Assembly: GCA_022865845.1 (NCBI GenBank)
Contig: JALHUC010000230.1
Span: 1-13,767, forward strand
Origin: a bacterium
Lineage (GTDB): Bacteria; BMS3Abin14
Reading direction: 5' to 3'
Length of the DNA: 13,767 bases
The notes beneath the pieces were generated by a model that made no database searches, was not told the origin of the DNA, and saw only the letters and a program-made list of their open reading frames with translations. How positions within the stretch are numbered: position 1 is the stretch's first letter; the number at the start of each line of letters is the position of its first letter. Positions 6,220-12,334 of the stretch are shown here, piece after piece. Made by a program: the position numbers and the translations under genes.

Positions 6220-6254
6220 GTTTCCAATGCTAAATACGAAATCCGGAATCCGAA
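6220..6254. repeat. Degenerate heptad array downstream of prmA
   Basis: GTTTCCA, ATGCTAA, ATACGAA, ATCCGGA, ATCCGAA: five 7-mers in register, more diverged than the other arrays. It ends 5 nt from the prmA stop codon and has the same orientation as the array at 6105-6132. Confidence 0.6.
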
Positions 6255-6259
6255 ACCCC

Positions 6260-7144
6260 TTACTCGTTTCCAATTGGGGAAACGAGTAAGGCCGCCACCC
6301 AAACCTTCTCGTTCATGATCCGCTCCACCCTGAGGCCGCACCGGGTATACGCCTCCATCACCTCTTCACTCTCGTCTTCCAGGAGACCGGAGATGATCAG
6401 TAAGCCGCCAGGTTTCAGGTGCTCAGCAATGTTGGAAGCCAGCCTTTTGAGCAGTGATGCGGAAAGGTTGGCTGTGATGATGCCGTATAAACCTTCAGCG
6501 GTTTCGATGCCTCCCTCCGCGACCCGGACGCGATCATCAGCGTTGTTGTTCTGAACATTGTCATAGGCTACAGCAGTGGCCATGGAGTCGATGTCCACCG
6601 CGAGGACATCCCCAACGCCGAGAATGGCCCCGGCAATGGCCAATATGCCGGACCCGGTTCCCAGGTCGAACATCCGTTCTGGAGCCTGGTCGCCGATACA
6701 ATCATTAAGTAATACCAGGCACATCCTGGTTGTGGCGTGGCTCCCGGTTCCGAAGGCCAATCCTGGGTCAAGAACGATCTCCTGGTCCCCAGTGGGAGTG
6801 CACCACGTGGGTCGAATTACAAGTCTGTCTGAAATATGTACGGTAGTGTGCTGGGACCGGAATACGGCCATCCAGTCCTCTTCCGGAAGCTCCTCAATTT
6901 CATATCGCGAACCCTCAGGAAGCAGCTTCATCTGCACGAGGTTGCTCAGCTGTTTCTCGATCCGCAGCAGGTGATCTTCACTTTCATCGGGCTCCAGAAA
7001 GGCGTCTATAACGCTAAGCCCGGATTCCGCCCGGATGCATACGCCTCTACCGGTCAGGGTTGTGAGGAAGTCTGATACGGGATCTTCCCTCTCCGGTGGA
7101 ACTCTTACTGTAACCTGTTTCCAGATGCGCTGATTCATCTTCAT
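6260..7144 (-). CDS. prmA: Ribosomal protein L11 methyltransferase PrmA
   Basis: This 294-aa cytosolic class I SAM-dependent methyltransferase trimethylates ribosomal protein L11. The length is typical. The N-terminal about 90 residues are the L11-binding region, ending in LPEEDWMAVFRSQ. The family signature LDPGLAFGTGSHATT is at 125-139 and SAM motif I is FDLGTGSGILAIAG (159-172). ITANLSASLLKRLA carries the N of the usual NI/NL motif, and GGLLIISGLLEDE follows. The start is taken as the ATG at 7144; the ATG at 7138 is equally possible, and neither has a good Shine-Dalgarno. Downstream order prmA - tautomerase - rsmE suggests an old prmA-rsmE pair into which a gene was inserted. Confidence 0.95.
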   Translation of the reverse strand: MKMNQRIWKQVTVRVPPEREDPVSDFLTTLTGRGVCIRAESGLSVIDAFLEPDESEDHLLRIEKQLSNLVQMKLLPEGSRYEIEELPEEDWMAVFRSQHTTVHISDRLVIRPTWCTPTGDQEIVLDPGLAFGTGSHATTRMCLVLLNDCIGDQAPERMFDLGTGSGILAIAGAILGVGDVLAVDIDSMATAVAYDNVQNNNADDRVRVAEGGIETAEGLYGIITANLSASLLKRLASNIAEHLKPGGLLIISGLLEDESEEVMEAYTRCGLRVERIMNEKVWVAALLVSPIGNE

Positions 7145-7282
7145 ATATTAACACAACACCCGAAATCAGACGAGAAAGGCGTCAAATTTCTGGTTTTGAT
7201 TGACAAGCGTTTATGTTTGTGCTCTATTTCACATCGAAGGGAAGGGCGCTTCTCTTCAGGGGGGGACCCGGGGTAGAGATAT

Positions 7283-7324
7283 CCCGGGTTTCTTATGTCT
7301 GCACACAGACATAAGAAACCCGGG
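7283..7324. repeat. Perfect 19-bp palindromic hairpin
   Basis: CCCGGGTTTCTTATGTCTG (7283-7301) is exactly complementary to 7306-7324, with a 4-nt CACA loop. No T-run follows on either strand, so it is not a standard intrinsic terminator. A second CCCGGG-containing stretch (ACCCGGGG, 7266-7273) precedes it. The right foot touches the first heptad of the array at 7325. Confidence 0.85.
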
Positions 7325-7531
7325 AAGCCCAAACTCCAAAGCCTAAAGCCCAAAGTTTGAAATTCACAACAGGACAAACAATACGACTTTAAATCTGAAA
7401 TTTCCTGTTTATATAATAGGCTAGAGCTTCAATTCGAGATTATCCGGGAGAGGAACTGGGTGTCCGCTTGTTTGACCTTTCTTTGGGCTTTGGGCATTGG
7501 TCCTTGGGCTGTATCGCTTTGGCCCTTGGCC
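7325..7531. repeat. Inverted heptad arrays of the AAGCCCA / TTTGGGC variety
   Basis: Left arm 7325-7366: AAGCCCA, AACTCCA, AAGCCTA, AAGCCCA, AAGTTTG, AAATTCA, all in register. Right arm 7482-7531: TTTGGGC, TTTGGGC, ATTGGTC, CTTGGGC, then less regular units to CTTGGCC, preceded by GACCTTTC. The period and layout equal those of the ATTCCAR arrays, but the base sequence is distinct, so this is a second sequence type of the same family. The right arm ends about 5 nt from the ptsP stop codon. Confidence 0.75.
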
Positions 7532-7535
7532 TGTT

Positions 7536-9848
7536 TCAGTGAAGTTCTGTTGGTTGAAATACCACTTCCGCCCGTATCATCTTCTCAAACCTCGACAAGA
7601 TCCTCCTCACATCGGCTGACGTTCCTGCTTTCAGAGCTCGGCGGGCAGCGCGCAGGCAGTCCTCGTGCTTGATAAGGCGGATGGATCGCTTGATAAGAGG
7701 TATGGAGGAGGCGTTCATGGAAAGCTCAGTGATCCCCAGGCCTATAAGCAGTGGTGTCCAAAGCGGATCCGCTGCTATCTCCCCGCAGACAGCGATGGGT
7801 ACCCCACCCTCTCTTGCCGCTCTCGCGGATATGGAGATGAGCTTTAAGACGGCCGGGTTCATAGGGTCATACATGTGGGCCACCCTTTTATTGTTCCGGT
7901 CCACCGCAAGTGTGTACTGGGTGAGGTCGTTGGTGCCGATGGAGAGGAAATCCACCTCCCTGACCAGACTTTCTGCCAGGAGGGCTGCCGAGGGAACCTC
8001 TATCATAAGTCCAATCCGCACGGAGCTGTTGTAAGGGATCTTTGAGGACTTGAGCTCCATCCTGGATTCATCCAGGAGCCTCCGGATCCCTTTCACCTCC
8101 TCAAGGGTGGATACCATGGGTATGAGTATGCTCACCGGTCCGTGGCGGGCCGCCCGCATGATCGCCCGGATCTGGGTCTTGAAGATGTCAACCTTCTCGA
8201 GGAACATCCTGATGGACCTCCAGCCCAGGAAGGGGTTTTCCTCAACGGGGAAGTTCAGATAGGGGATGGTCTTGTCTCCTCCCACATCCAGGGTCCTGAT
8301 GTTGACCATCTTTCCCTTTGCCCCCTCCACCATGCTCCGGTATATCCTGTACTGTTCGTCCTCAGTGGGCAGGATGGAGCGGGCCATGAACGGAAGTTCT
8401 GTCCGGTAAAGGCCGATCCCCTCTGCGCCGTAGTAATTAATGAATTTAAGGTCAGACAGCAGGCCGACGTTGGCCATCAGGTCCACTTTATATCCATCCA
8501 GAGTTATAGCCGGCAGCTCTTTTTCGCTGACAAGCTCCACAACGTGCCTTGTGTAGTCCTTCAACAGTCGCTTGTACTCTTTTACAACGTTCTCGTCCGG
8601 GTTTAAGAATATGGTACCTGTGTTTCCGTCCACGATGATGTAATCACTCGGTTGTACGACCTCGAGCAGTTCCTCAACCCCTACCACGCAGGGTATTCCG
8701 AGGGAGCGGGACAGGATGATGGCGTGGGAGGTGTGGCCCCCGGCCGATGTTGCGACACCCTGGACCTTTTCCGTGGAAAGGACGGCAGCGTCTGAAGGGG
8801 TGATCAATCTGGTGATGAGGATGCCTTCCTCGTGGAAATGGAGAGAGCCCTCCCTGGATGGGTCGGAGAGGAGGCGTATCACTCTGCGCCCTACATCCTC
8901 AATATCGACGGCTCTGTCCTTGAGGTACTGGTCATCCATATCCTGGAAACTTCTCAGGTATCCTGCCAGGACGCTTTTGACTGCGTAAAGCGCAGTGGTT
9001 CCGGAATCGATCACTTCGAAAACCTTCTGATTAAATCCCTGGTCTTCCAGCATCATCAGGTGGATATTGAATATCTTTGCATCTTCCTCGCCCAGCTGTT
9101 CCTGCACCCGCTCACGGAGAACCTCTATCTCCTTTTGTCCGGCTTCAGCGGCCTCTCTGAACTTTTTCTTCTGCCCCTCCGGATCATCCGTATGCTCTTC
9201 GACGATATAGTGAAAATCGTCAGAGATCTCCATGAGAACAGCAGGACCCATGGCGATGCCAGGGGTGGCGGAGGTTCCGTGCAGGACGAGGGAGGAGCGC
9301 TCTGGTTCGAGGGAGGGTGAGGTGCCCGGGCTCCCCGTTGTTAACTCGCGCAGAAGCCTCGCGTTTGTCACGACACCCGCAACCTGTCCTGCTATGGTGT
9401 TAAAAAGCTGCAGTTCCTGGGTGTTATAGGTTTTGTTGTCGCGATCCTGGACCACCAGAACGCCGATGGGGCTCTTGCGGTTGATGATAGGGACACCCAG
9501 GAAGGTTTTGAACTTTTCCTCCTGGGTCACAGGGAAGTATTTGAAACGAGGATGTTCGTCGGCGTTCTGAACGATGAGGGAGGTCATGCTTTCGAAAACC
9601 AGCCCGGTGAGCCCTTCTGAGGGCTTCATTTCAACTTTCCCTATGGCTGTTGGGTCCAGCCCTTCTGTGGCGACCAGAACGAGCCGGTTCTTTTCCTCAT
9701 CATACAGGTACAAAGAGCAGACATCGGTGTCCATCTCCATCTTTACCAGTGAAACGACATTGTCTACTGTCTCCCTGAAATCGTGAGAATCAGCGATCAT
9801 ACGGGTGATGCGGTCGAGCAGGCCGATCTGAAACTTAACAGAGCTCAC
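7536..9848 (-). CDS. ptsP: Phosphoenolpyruvate-protein phosphotransferase PtsP (enzyme I-Ntr) with GAF domain
   Basis: About 770 aa. This cytosolic enzyme takes phosphate from PEP and passes it to an HPr-type protein (NPr) in the regulatory nitrogen PTS. An N-terminal GAF domain (about 1-165, MDTDVCSLYLYD, LGVPIINRKSPIGVLVVQD) is followed by the enzyme I part: LHGTSATPGIAMGPAVL, the phosphohistidine motif AGGHTSHAIILSRSLGIPCVVG with active His, then GIGLYRTELPFM, IRTLDVGGDKTIPYL, NPFLGWRSIRMF, LMIEVPSAAL, SIGTNDLTQYTLAVDR and VCGEIA of the PEP-binding barrel. The start is uncertain. GTG at 9848 (AAAGGA about 10 nt upstream) places the GAF domain at the N-terminus. A TTG at 9980 would add 44 residues read out of a hairpin and repeat, which I consider unlikely. 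No NPr or EIIA gene is in the window. Confidence 0.93.
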   Translation of the reverse strand: MSSVKFQIGLLDRITRMIADSHDFRETVDNVVSLVKMEMDTDVCSLYLYDEEKNRLVLVATEGLDPTAIGKVEMKPSEGLTGLVFESMTSLIVQNADEHPRFKYFPVTQEEKFKTFLGVPIINRKSPIGVLVVQDRDNKTYNTQELQLFNTIAGQVAGVVTNARLLRELTTGSPGTSPSLEPERSSLVLHGTSATPGIAMGPAVLMEISDDFHYIVEEHTDDPEGQKKKFREAAEAGQKEIEVLRERVQEQLGEEDAKIFNIHLMMLEDQGFNQKVFEVIDSGTTALYAVKSVLAGYLRSFQDMDDQYLKDRAVDIEDVGRRVIRLLSDPSREGSLHFHEEGILITRLITPSDAAVLSTEKVQGVATSAGGHTSHAIILSRSLGIPCVVGVEELLEVVQPSDYIIVDGNTGTIFLNPDENVVKEYKRLLKDYTRHVVELVSEKELPAITLDGYKVDLMANVGLLSDLKFINYYGAEGIGLYRTELPFMARSILPTEDEQYRIYRSMVEGAKGKMVNIRTLDVGGDKTIPYLNFPVEENPFLGWRSIRMFLEKVDIFKTQIRAIMRAARHGPVSILIPMVSTLEEVKGIRRLLDESRMELKSSKIPYNSSVRIGLMIEVPSAALLAESLVREVDFLSIGTNDLTQYTLAVDRNNKRVAHMYDPMNPAVLKLISISARAAREGGVPIAVCGEIAADPLWTPLLIGLGITELSMNASSIPLIKRSIRLIKHEDCLRAARRALKAGTSADVRRILSRFEKMIRAEVVFQPTELH

Positions 9849-9931
9849 GTATGGTTGTTCCTTTCCGGTGTTATTTTCAGGATGTTTTCCACAAAATGAA
9901 TACTCTGGATTCGATAATTTTAATATACCTT

Positions 9932-9964
9932 GAATTGCCTTACCTTGCCAAGGAAAGGCAATTC
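9932..9964. repeat. Hairpin in the ptsP leader
   Basis: GAATTGCCTT (9932-9941) pairs perfectly with AAGGCAATTC (9955-9964), with an inner CCTTG/CAAGG palindrome. Its right foot merges into the heptads at 9961. It lies 84-116 nt upstream of the chosen ptsP start and is not followed by a T-run. Confidence 0.7.
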
Positions 9965-10091
9965 CAGAATCCAGATACAAACGCTCCTTCGAAAAACCGG
10001 TTTACTATATTGTCTGTTATAAATGGCAAAAAATATGGAGCTACGATGTGGTTTGGTCTTTCTTTGGAATTTGGAATCTGGAATCTGGAAT
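9961..10091. repeat. Inverted heptad element between radC-like gene and ptsP
   Basis: Left arm 9961-9974 has two clear heptads (ATTCCAG, AATCCAG) and a third degenerate one. Right arm 10064-10091 has TTGGAAT, TTGGAAT, CTGGAAT, CTGGAAT, preceded by GGTCTTTC, the mirror image of the GAAAGACC that follows the left arm at 4225-4252. The right arm ends 4 nt before the radC-like stop codon. Confidence 0.82.
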
Positions 10092-10095
10092 TAGT

Positions 10096-10689
10096 TTACA
10101 ATGCGCCTGCGTCTGAAAAAGAATAATAGGACTGTGCGGCTACGATCACGTGGTCCAGCATCCTTACCCCCATGAGGGAGGATGCCTGGCTTATCCTTTC
10201 GGTGAGAAGTCTGTCTTCCGGTGATGGTGTTGGATCTCCCGATGGATGGTTATGAAGGCATATGATGCTGGGGGCGGACCTGATAACCGCCTGCCTGACC
10301 ACCTCCGAGGGGTGAATATGGACAGTGTTGACGCTGCCCAGGGCGCAAAGGTCCTCGGAAAGGATCCGGTTGCGTGTATTCAAGGTGAGAACCATGAACT
10401 GTTCTCTGGGCAAAGAGACCAACCGGGAACGGAACAGGTCATACACATCTTTGCTGCAGGAGATAGACAGCCCCTCGGTAGGTTCATAAACAAGCTGCTG
10501 GAGCAGTTTTGGCAAGGCCAGGATTGCTTCAGCCCTGCGCGGGCCGATGTACCGCATTCTGAGAAGACTTTGTTTGTCCAGATGAAGGATATCGCTGATG
10601 CTGCAGTGGCGCAGCACTTCTCTGGCTGCCCTGTGGCCTATTATGGGTGAAAGGGTGGTCACTCCCGTCCTGTCATCATCCCGGGTCAT
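10096..10689 (-). CDS. radC: RadC-family JAB-domain protein
   Basis: A 197-aa protein. A helix-hairpin-helix-like region (LLRMRYIGPRRAEAILAL, about 42-59) precedes the C-terminal MPN/JAMM-fold domain. The metal site is clear: HNHPSGDPTPSPED with H146, H148 and D159, matching the HxHPSG...PSxxD signature, followed by LDHVIV. At 197 aa it is somewhat shorter at the N-terminus than typical RadC. The name is historical: a direct DNA-repair role for RadC is not well supported, and the function of the family is uncertain. The ATG at 10689 has GGAGG at a 6-nt spacing (an ATG 4 nt upstream is out of frame). It is transcribed divergently from the yjbQ-family gene. Confidence 0.92.
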   Translation of the reverse strand: MTRDDDRTGVTTLSPIIGHRAAREVLRHCSISDILHLDKQSLLRMRYIGPRRAEAILALPKLLQQLVYEPTEGLSISCSKDVYDLFRSRLVSLPREQFMVLTLNTRNRILSEDLCALGSVNTVHIHPSEVVRQAVIRSAPSIICLHNHPSGDPTPSPEDRLLTERISQASSLMGVRMLDHVIVAAQSYYSFSDAGAL

Positions 10690-10749
10690 TCATGTCCTCC
10701 AGTGTGCTGTTTACCCACCAGGGTACCGTTAACAAAAGGTTGCCCTTAA

Positions 10750-10778
10750 TGGACTTTTGTTGGCTCATCCGTTATAAC
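10750..10778 (+). promoter_or_regulatory. Candidate promoter of the yjbQ-family gene
   Basis: TGGACT (10750-10755, four of six to TTGACA), a 17-nt spacer and TATAAC (10773-10778). The predicted start of transcription is near 10785, only about 4 nt before the ATG, and no Shine-Dalgarno is present. An inverted repeat, AACAAAAG (10731-10738) with CTTTTGTT (10754-10761), overlaps the -35 box and could be an operator. Confidence 0.4.
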
Positions 10779-10788
10779 GCCATTCAAG

Positions 10789-11247
10789 ATGAGTGCCATA
10801 ATTACAAAGTTGTTGATTATTAAGGATGAGATCCCTGTTAGTACCAGTGGTGAGCTGGACGTGGTCGATATCACCGGGGAGGTCGGGCAGCTCATCAACA
10901 GGTCTGGTATCAGTGATGGGATGGCCCACCTTTTTGTGGCGGGGGCAACGGCGGCTCTTACCACCATCGAGTTCGAACCCGGAGCTGTTGCGGACTTGAA
11001 ACAGGCGGTTTCAAGGCTGGTCCCCATGGAAATGGAGTATGCGCACAACGCCAGGTGGGGGGATGGCAACGGCCACTCCCACGTGAGAGCGGCCATGCTG
11101 GGTCCTGATATCACTGTGCCGGTTCGTAACGGAAGTCTTCTGCTGGGGACCTGGCAGCAGATAATCCTGGTTGAGTTCGATACGAAGAGCAGAAACCGGA
11201 AAATCCACCTCACCGCTATGGGCGAAGGTGCTCTCAAAGAGGTTTAA
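10789..11247 (+). CDS. yjbQ: YjbQ / UPF0047 family protein
   Basis: A 152-aa cytosolic protein of the YjbQ family (UPF0047, often named secondary thiamine-phosphate synthase). The family signature is present: EFEPGAVADL near 61-70 and ARWGDGNGHSHVRAAMLGP at about 88-106 with the conserved histidines, then a C-terminal GTWQQIILVEFD. The thiamine-related name rests on weak activity seen with family members and should be taken with care. The start ATG at 10789 lacks a Shine-Dalgarno; with the promoter proposed just upstream the mRNA may be nearly leaderless. The next gene begins 1 nt after its stop codon, so the two form an operon. Confidence 0.9.
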   Translation: MSAIITKLLIIKDEIPVSTSGELDVVDITGEVGQLINRSGISDGMAHLFVAGATAALTTIEFEPGAVADLKQAVSRLVPMEMEYAHNARWGDGNGHSHVRAAMLGPDITVPVRNGSLLLGTWQQIILVEFDTKSRNRKIHLTAMGEGALKEV

Positions 11248-11248
11248 G

Positions 11249-11695
11249 ATGAAGATTACTGACACTGATGACCTGAAAGGAGTTCTCCGCTTTGCCACGA
11301 ATCCGGAGAGGCAGACGGAGAATGACCGTATTACACTAACTGTTCTGGATGTGGAGCAGATCATGGGGGAAGGCAGGATCGACCCTGATGAGGGTAAGTC
11401 CGAGGAAGCCAGACGGGTCAAGAGGCCCCTAAGAAAATCATCTCAGGACCCGGCCGGCAACTGGGATCTGGTACAGGGACCCTACTGGGTGACCTACAAC
11501 GAAACGGTTGAGATACCCGATGGAAGTTCACTTATCCTGCAGCCCCATGAGGAGTTGATGAAAAACGGCTTGTGGCACCCGACCCTGGTGGCCAGGGATT
11601 GGGCAGATGTACCCGGGATTCTTCTTGTGGTCACAGCAAGAGGTGTACGGCTTATGGAAGGCGCACCGATTTCGACGGGATTTATTGTCACCTGA
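11249..11695 (+). CDS. dUTPase / dCTP-deaminase-like domain protein (degenerate)
   Basis: A 148-aa protein. The C-terminal half resembles the jelly-roll of the dCTP deaminase/dUTPase superfamily: GPYWVTYNETVEIPDG (77-92), LMKNGLWHPTLVARDWADVPG (113-133), then ILLVVTARGVRLMEGAPISTGFIV. In active members the segment before LMRNG reads RSSL; here it is HEEL (110-113). I cannot identify the catalytic residues, so it may be an inactive or binding paralogue. The first 70 residues are charged and unlike anything I recognise. The start is ATG 11249: AGAGG lies 6 nt upstream and overlaps the end of the yjbQ-family gene, and the ATG follows that stop by 1 nt. A longer in-frame reading from 11171 would overlap the preceding gene. 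The fold call is moderate, the function open. Confidence 0.6.
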   Translation: MKITDTDDLKGVLRFATNPERQTENDRITLTVLDVEQIMGEGRIDPDEGKSEEARRVKRPLRKSSQDPAGNWDLVQGPYWVTYNETVEIPDGSSLILQPHEELMKNGLWHPTLVARDWADVPGILLVVTARGVRLMEGAPISTGFIVT

Positions 11696-11714
11696 AAGCG
11701 ATAAAAGACGATTT

Positions 11715-11971
11715 ACCGCAGAGTACGCGGAGGAACGCAGAGGTAAGTAATGATCTGGGGAACCAGTACTTTATTGATACCTCCACCTACCCATTGTGTC
11801 CTTCATGTTGAATAAAAAACGCTTTTTCAGAAACTACTCTTCCCCTTTCAGATTGCACCCTTCTTTTTTCCAACCTTATGAATTATTTTGTGGATTATTT
11901 ATCGCATCCAAAGGATTCGCTCTTCCCTCCTGTCTTTGGTGTCCTCCGCGTCCCTCCGCGTACTCTGCGGT
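11715..11971. mobile_element. MITE-like element with 29-bp inverted repeats (ACGCGGAGG type)
   Basis: The left end 11715-11743 starts ACCGCAGAGTACGCGGAGG and the right end 11943-11971 is its reverse complement with 27 of 29 bases matching. Inside each arm the motif ACGCRGAGG recurs about every 10 nt. The core of about 200 bp is AT-rich and has no convincing gene. It is a different repeat family from the heptad arrays. I believe similar ACGCGGAGG-rich repeats occur in other environmental bacteria, but could not check. Confidence 0.6.
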
Positions 11972-12121
11972 TAAACAATACCGCATTTAAAGGAGCCGTT
12001 TTGCCTGATTCCGGGTTCTCGTATTTATTTCACCCTCCCCTCAAGGGAGAGGAAGAGTAAGGAAGGTGATTATTGTAGGCTCTGCCCGGAATGACGGCAA
12101 CCAAGTTTCGTGGAGACGAAC
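11972..12121. other. Non-coding stretch upstream of the trp leader, with a small imperfect palindrome
   Basis: CTCCC (12035-12039) pairs with GGGAG (12045-12049), and an outer CACC/GGTG pair frames 12031-12068. It resembles REP-like intergenic palindromes. Nothing else recognisable is seen between the MITE-like element and the trp promoter. Confidence 0.35.
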
Positions 12122-12150
12122 TTGACTTTATGGCGAGCGTTTGGTATTTC
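12122..12150 (+). promoter_or_regulatory. Candidate trp operon promoter
   Basis: TTGACT (12122-12127, five of six to consensus), a 17-nt spacer and TATTTC (12145-12150, weak -10). Transcription would start near 12157, about 3 nt before the leader-peptide ATG. The weak -10 makes this tentative. I saw no clear TrpR operator. Confidence 0.4.
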
Positions 12151-12159
12151 CTTTCAATC

Positions 12160-12243
12160 ATGAATATCAAAGAGCATAACAGCGCATTCAATGCTAATTG
12201 GTGGTGGCACAGGAAAACTGCAGGGGAGGGTCCGTGCCGTTGA
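12160..12243 (+). CDS. trpL: trp leader peptide with three consecutive Trp codons
   Basis: A 27-codon reading frame, ATG at 12160 to TGA at 12241. It contains NANWWWHRKT: Trp codons at 12199, 12202 and 12205. Position, size and the following terminators make it a classical attenuation leader. When charged tRNA-Trp is scarce the ribosome stalls at these codons and changes the RNA fold downstream. No Shine-Dalgarno precedes the ATG. An in-frame ATG at 12130 would give 37 residues and a fourth Trp codon, but would lie inside the proposed promoter. The Trp run and the terminators are plain in the sequence; the exact start is uncertain. Confidence 0.85.
   Translation: MNIKEHNSAFNANWWWHRKTAGEGPCR
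12202..12242 (+). promoter_or_regulatory. Leader 1:2 (pause) hairpin of the trp attenuator
   Basis: 12202-12210 (TGGTGGCAC, covering Trp codons two and three) pairs with 12234-12242 (GTGCCGTTG): five Watson-Crick pairs at the loop side and four G-U pairs at the base. A ribosome stalled on the Trp codons would block this stem. A candidate antiterminator can then form between 12226-12233 (GAGGGTCC) and 12276-12284. Confidence 0.55.
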
Positions 12244-12269
12244 TTGGGTAATTTGTACCAGATGACTAC

Positions 12270-12303
12270 ACCGCGGGTTCTCTCGAACCCGCGGTTTTTT
12301 TTT
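12270..12303 (+). terminator. trp attenuator terminator (3:4 hairpin, T1)
   Basis: CCGCGGGTTC (12271-12280) is perfectly complementary to GAACCCGCGG (12285-12294), with a TCTC loop and nine T (12295-12303). It lies 27 nt after the leader-peptide stop and 44 nt before trpE. This is the expected structure when tryptophan is plentiful. Confidence 0.93.
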
Positions 12304-12334
12304 GGGGTCGCGGGTAACGCGGCCCCATTTTTTT
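12304..12334 (+). terminator. Second intrinsic terminator directly before trpE (T2)
   Basis: GGGGTCGCG (12304-12312) pairs with CGCGGCCCC (12318-12326): nine pairs with one G-U, loop GGTAA, then A and seven T (12328-12334). It begins on the base after the T-run of T1 and ends 1 nt before the trpE ribosome binding site (AGGAGG, 12336-12341). Its 5' arm can instead pair with the 3' arm of T1. Confidence 0.85.

Larger units (their letters stand above)
7145..7535. other. Gene-free region between ptsP and prmA
   Basis: 391 bases without a credible gene. It contains a perfect 19-bp hairpin (7283-7324), a heptad array directly next to it (7325-7366), a second array in inverted orientation (7482-7531), and an AT-rich core with TATAAT at 7412-7417 for which I found no matching -35 box. 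No T-rich terminator for ptsP was found. Confidence 0.65.

Noticed and set aside
8142..8606. Plus-strand open frames within ptsP
   Set aside because: They lie opposite the conserved enzyme I barrel motifs and show no family pattern or ribosome binding site.
11796..11990. 64-codon plus-strand frame in the gap before the trp leader
   Set aside because: No ribosome binding site, a Phe/Ser-rich low-complexity translation, and it reads through the right arm of the inverted-repeat element.
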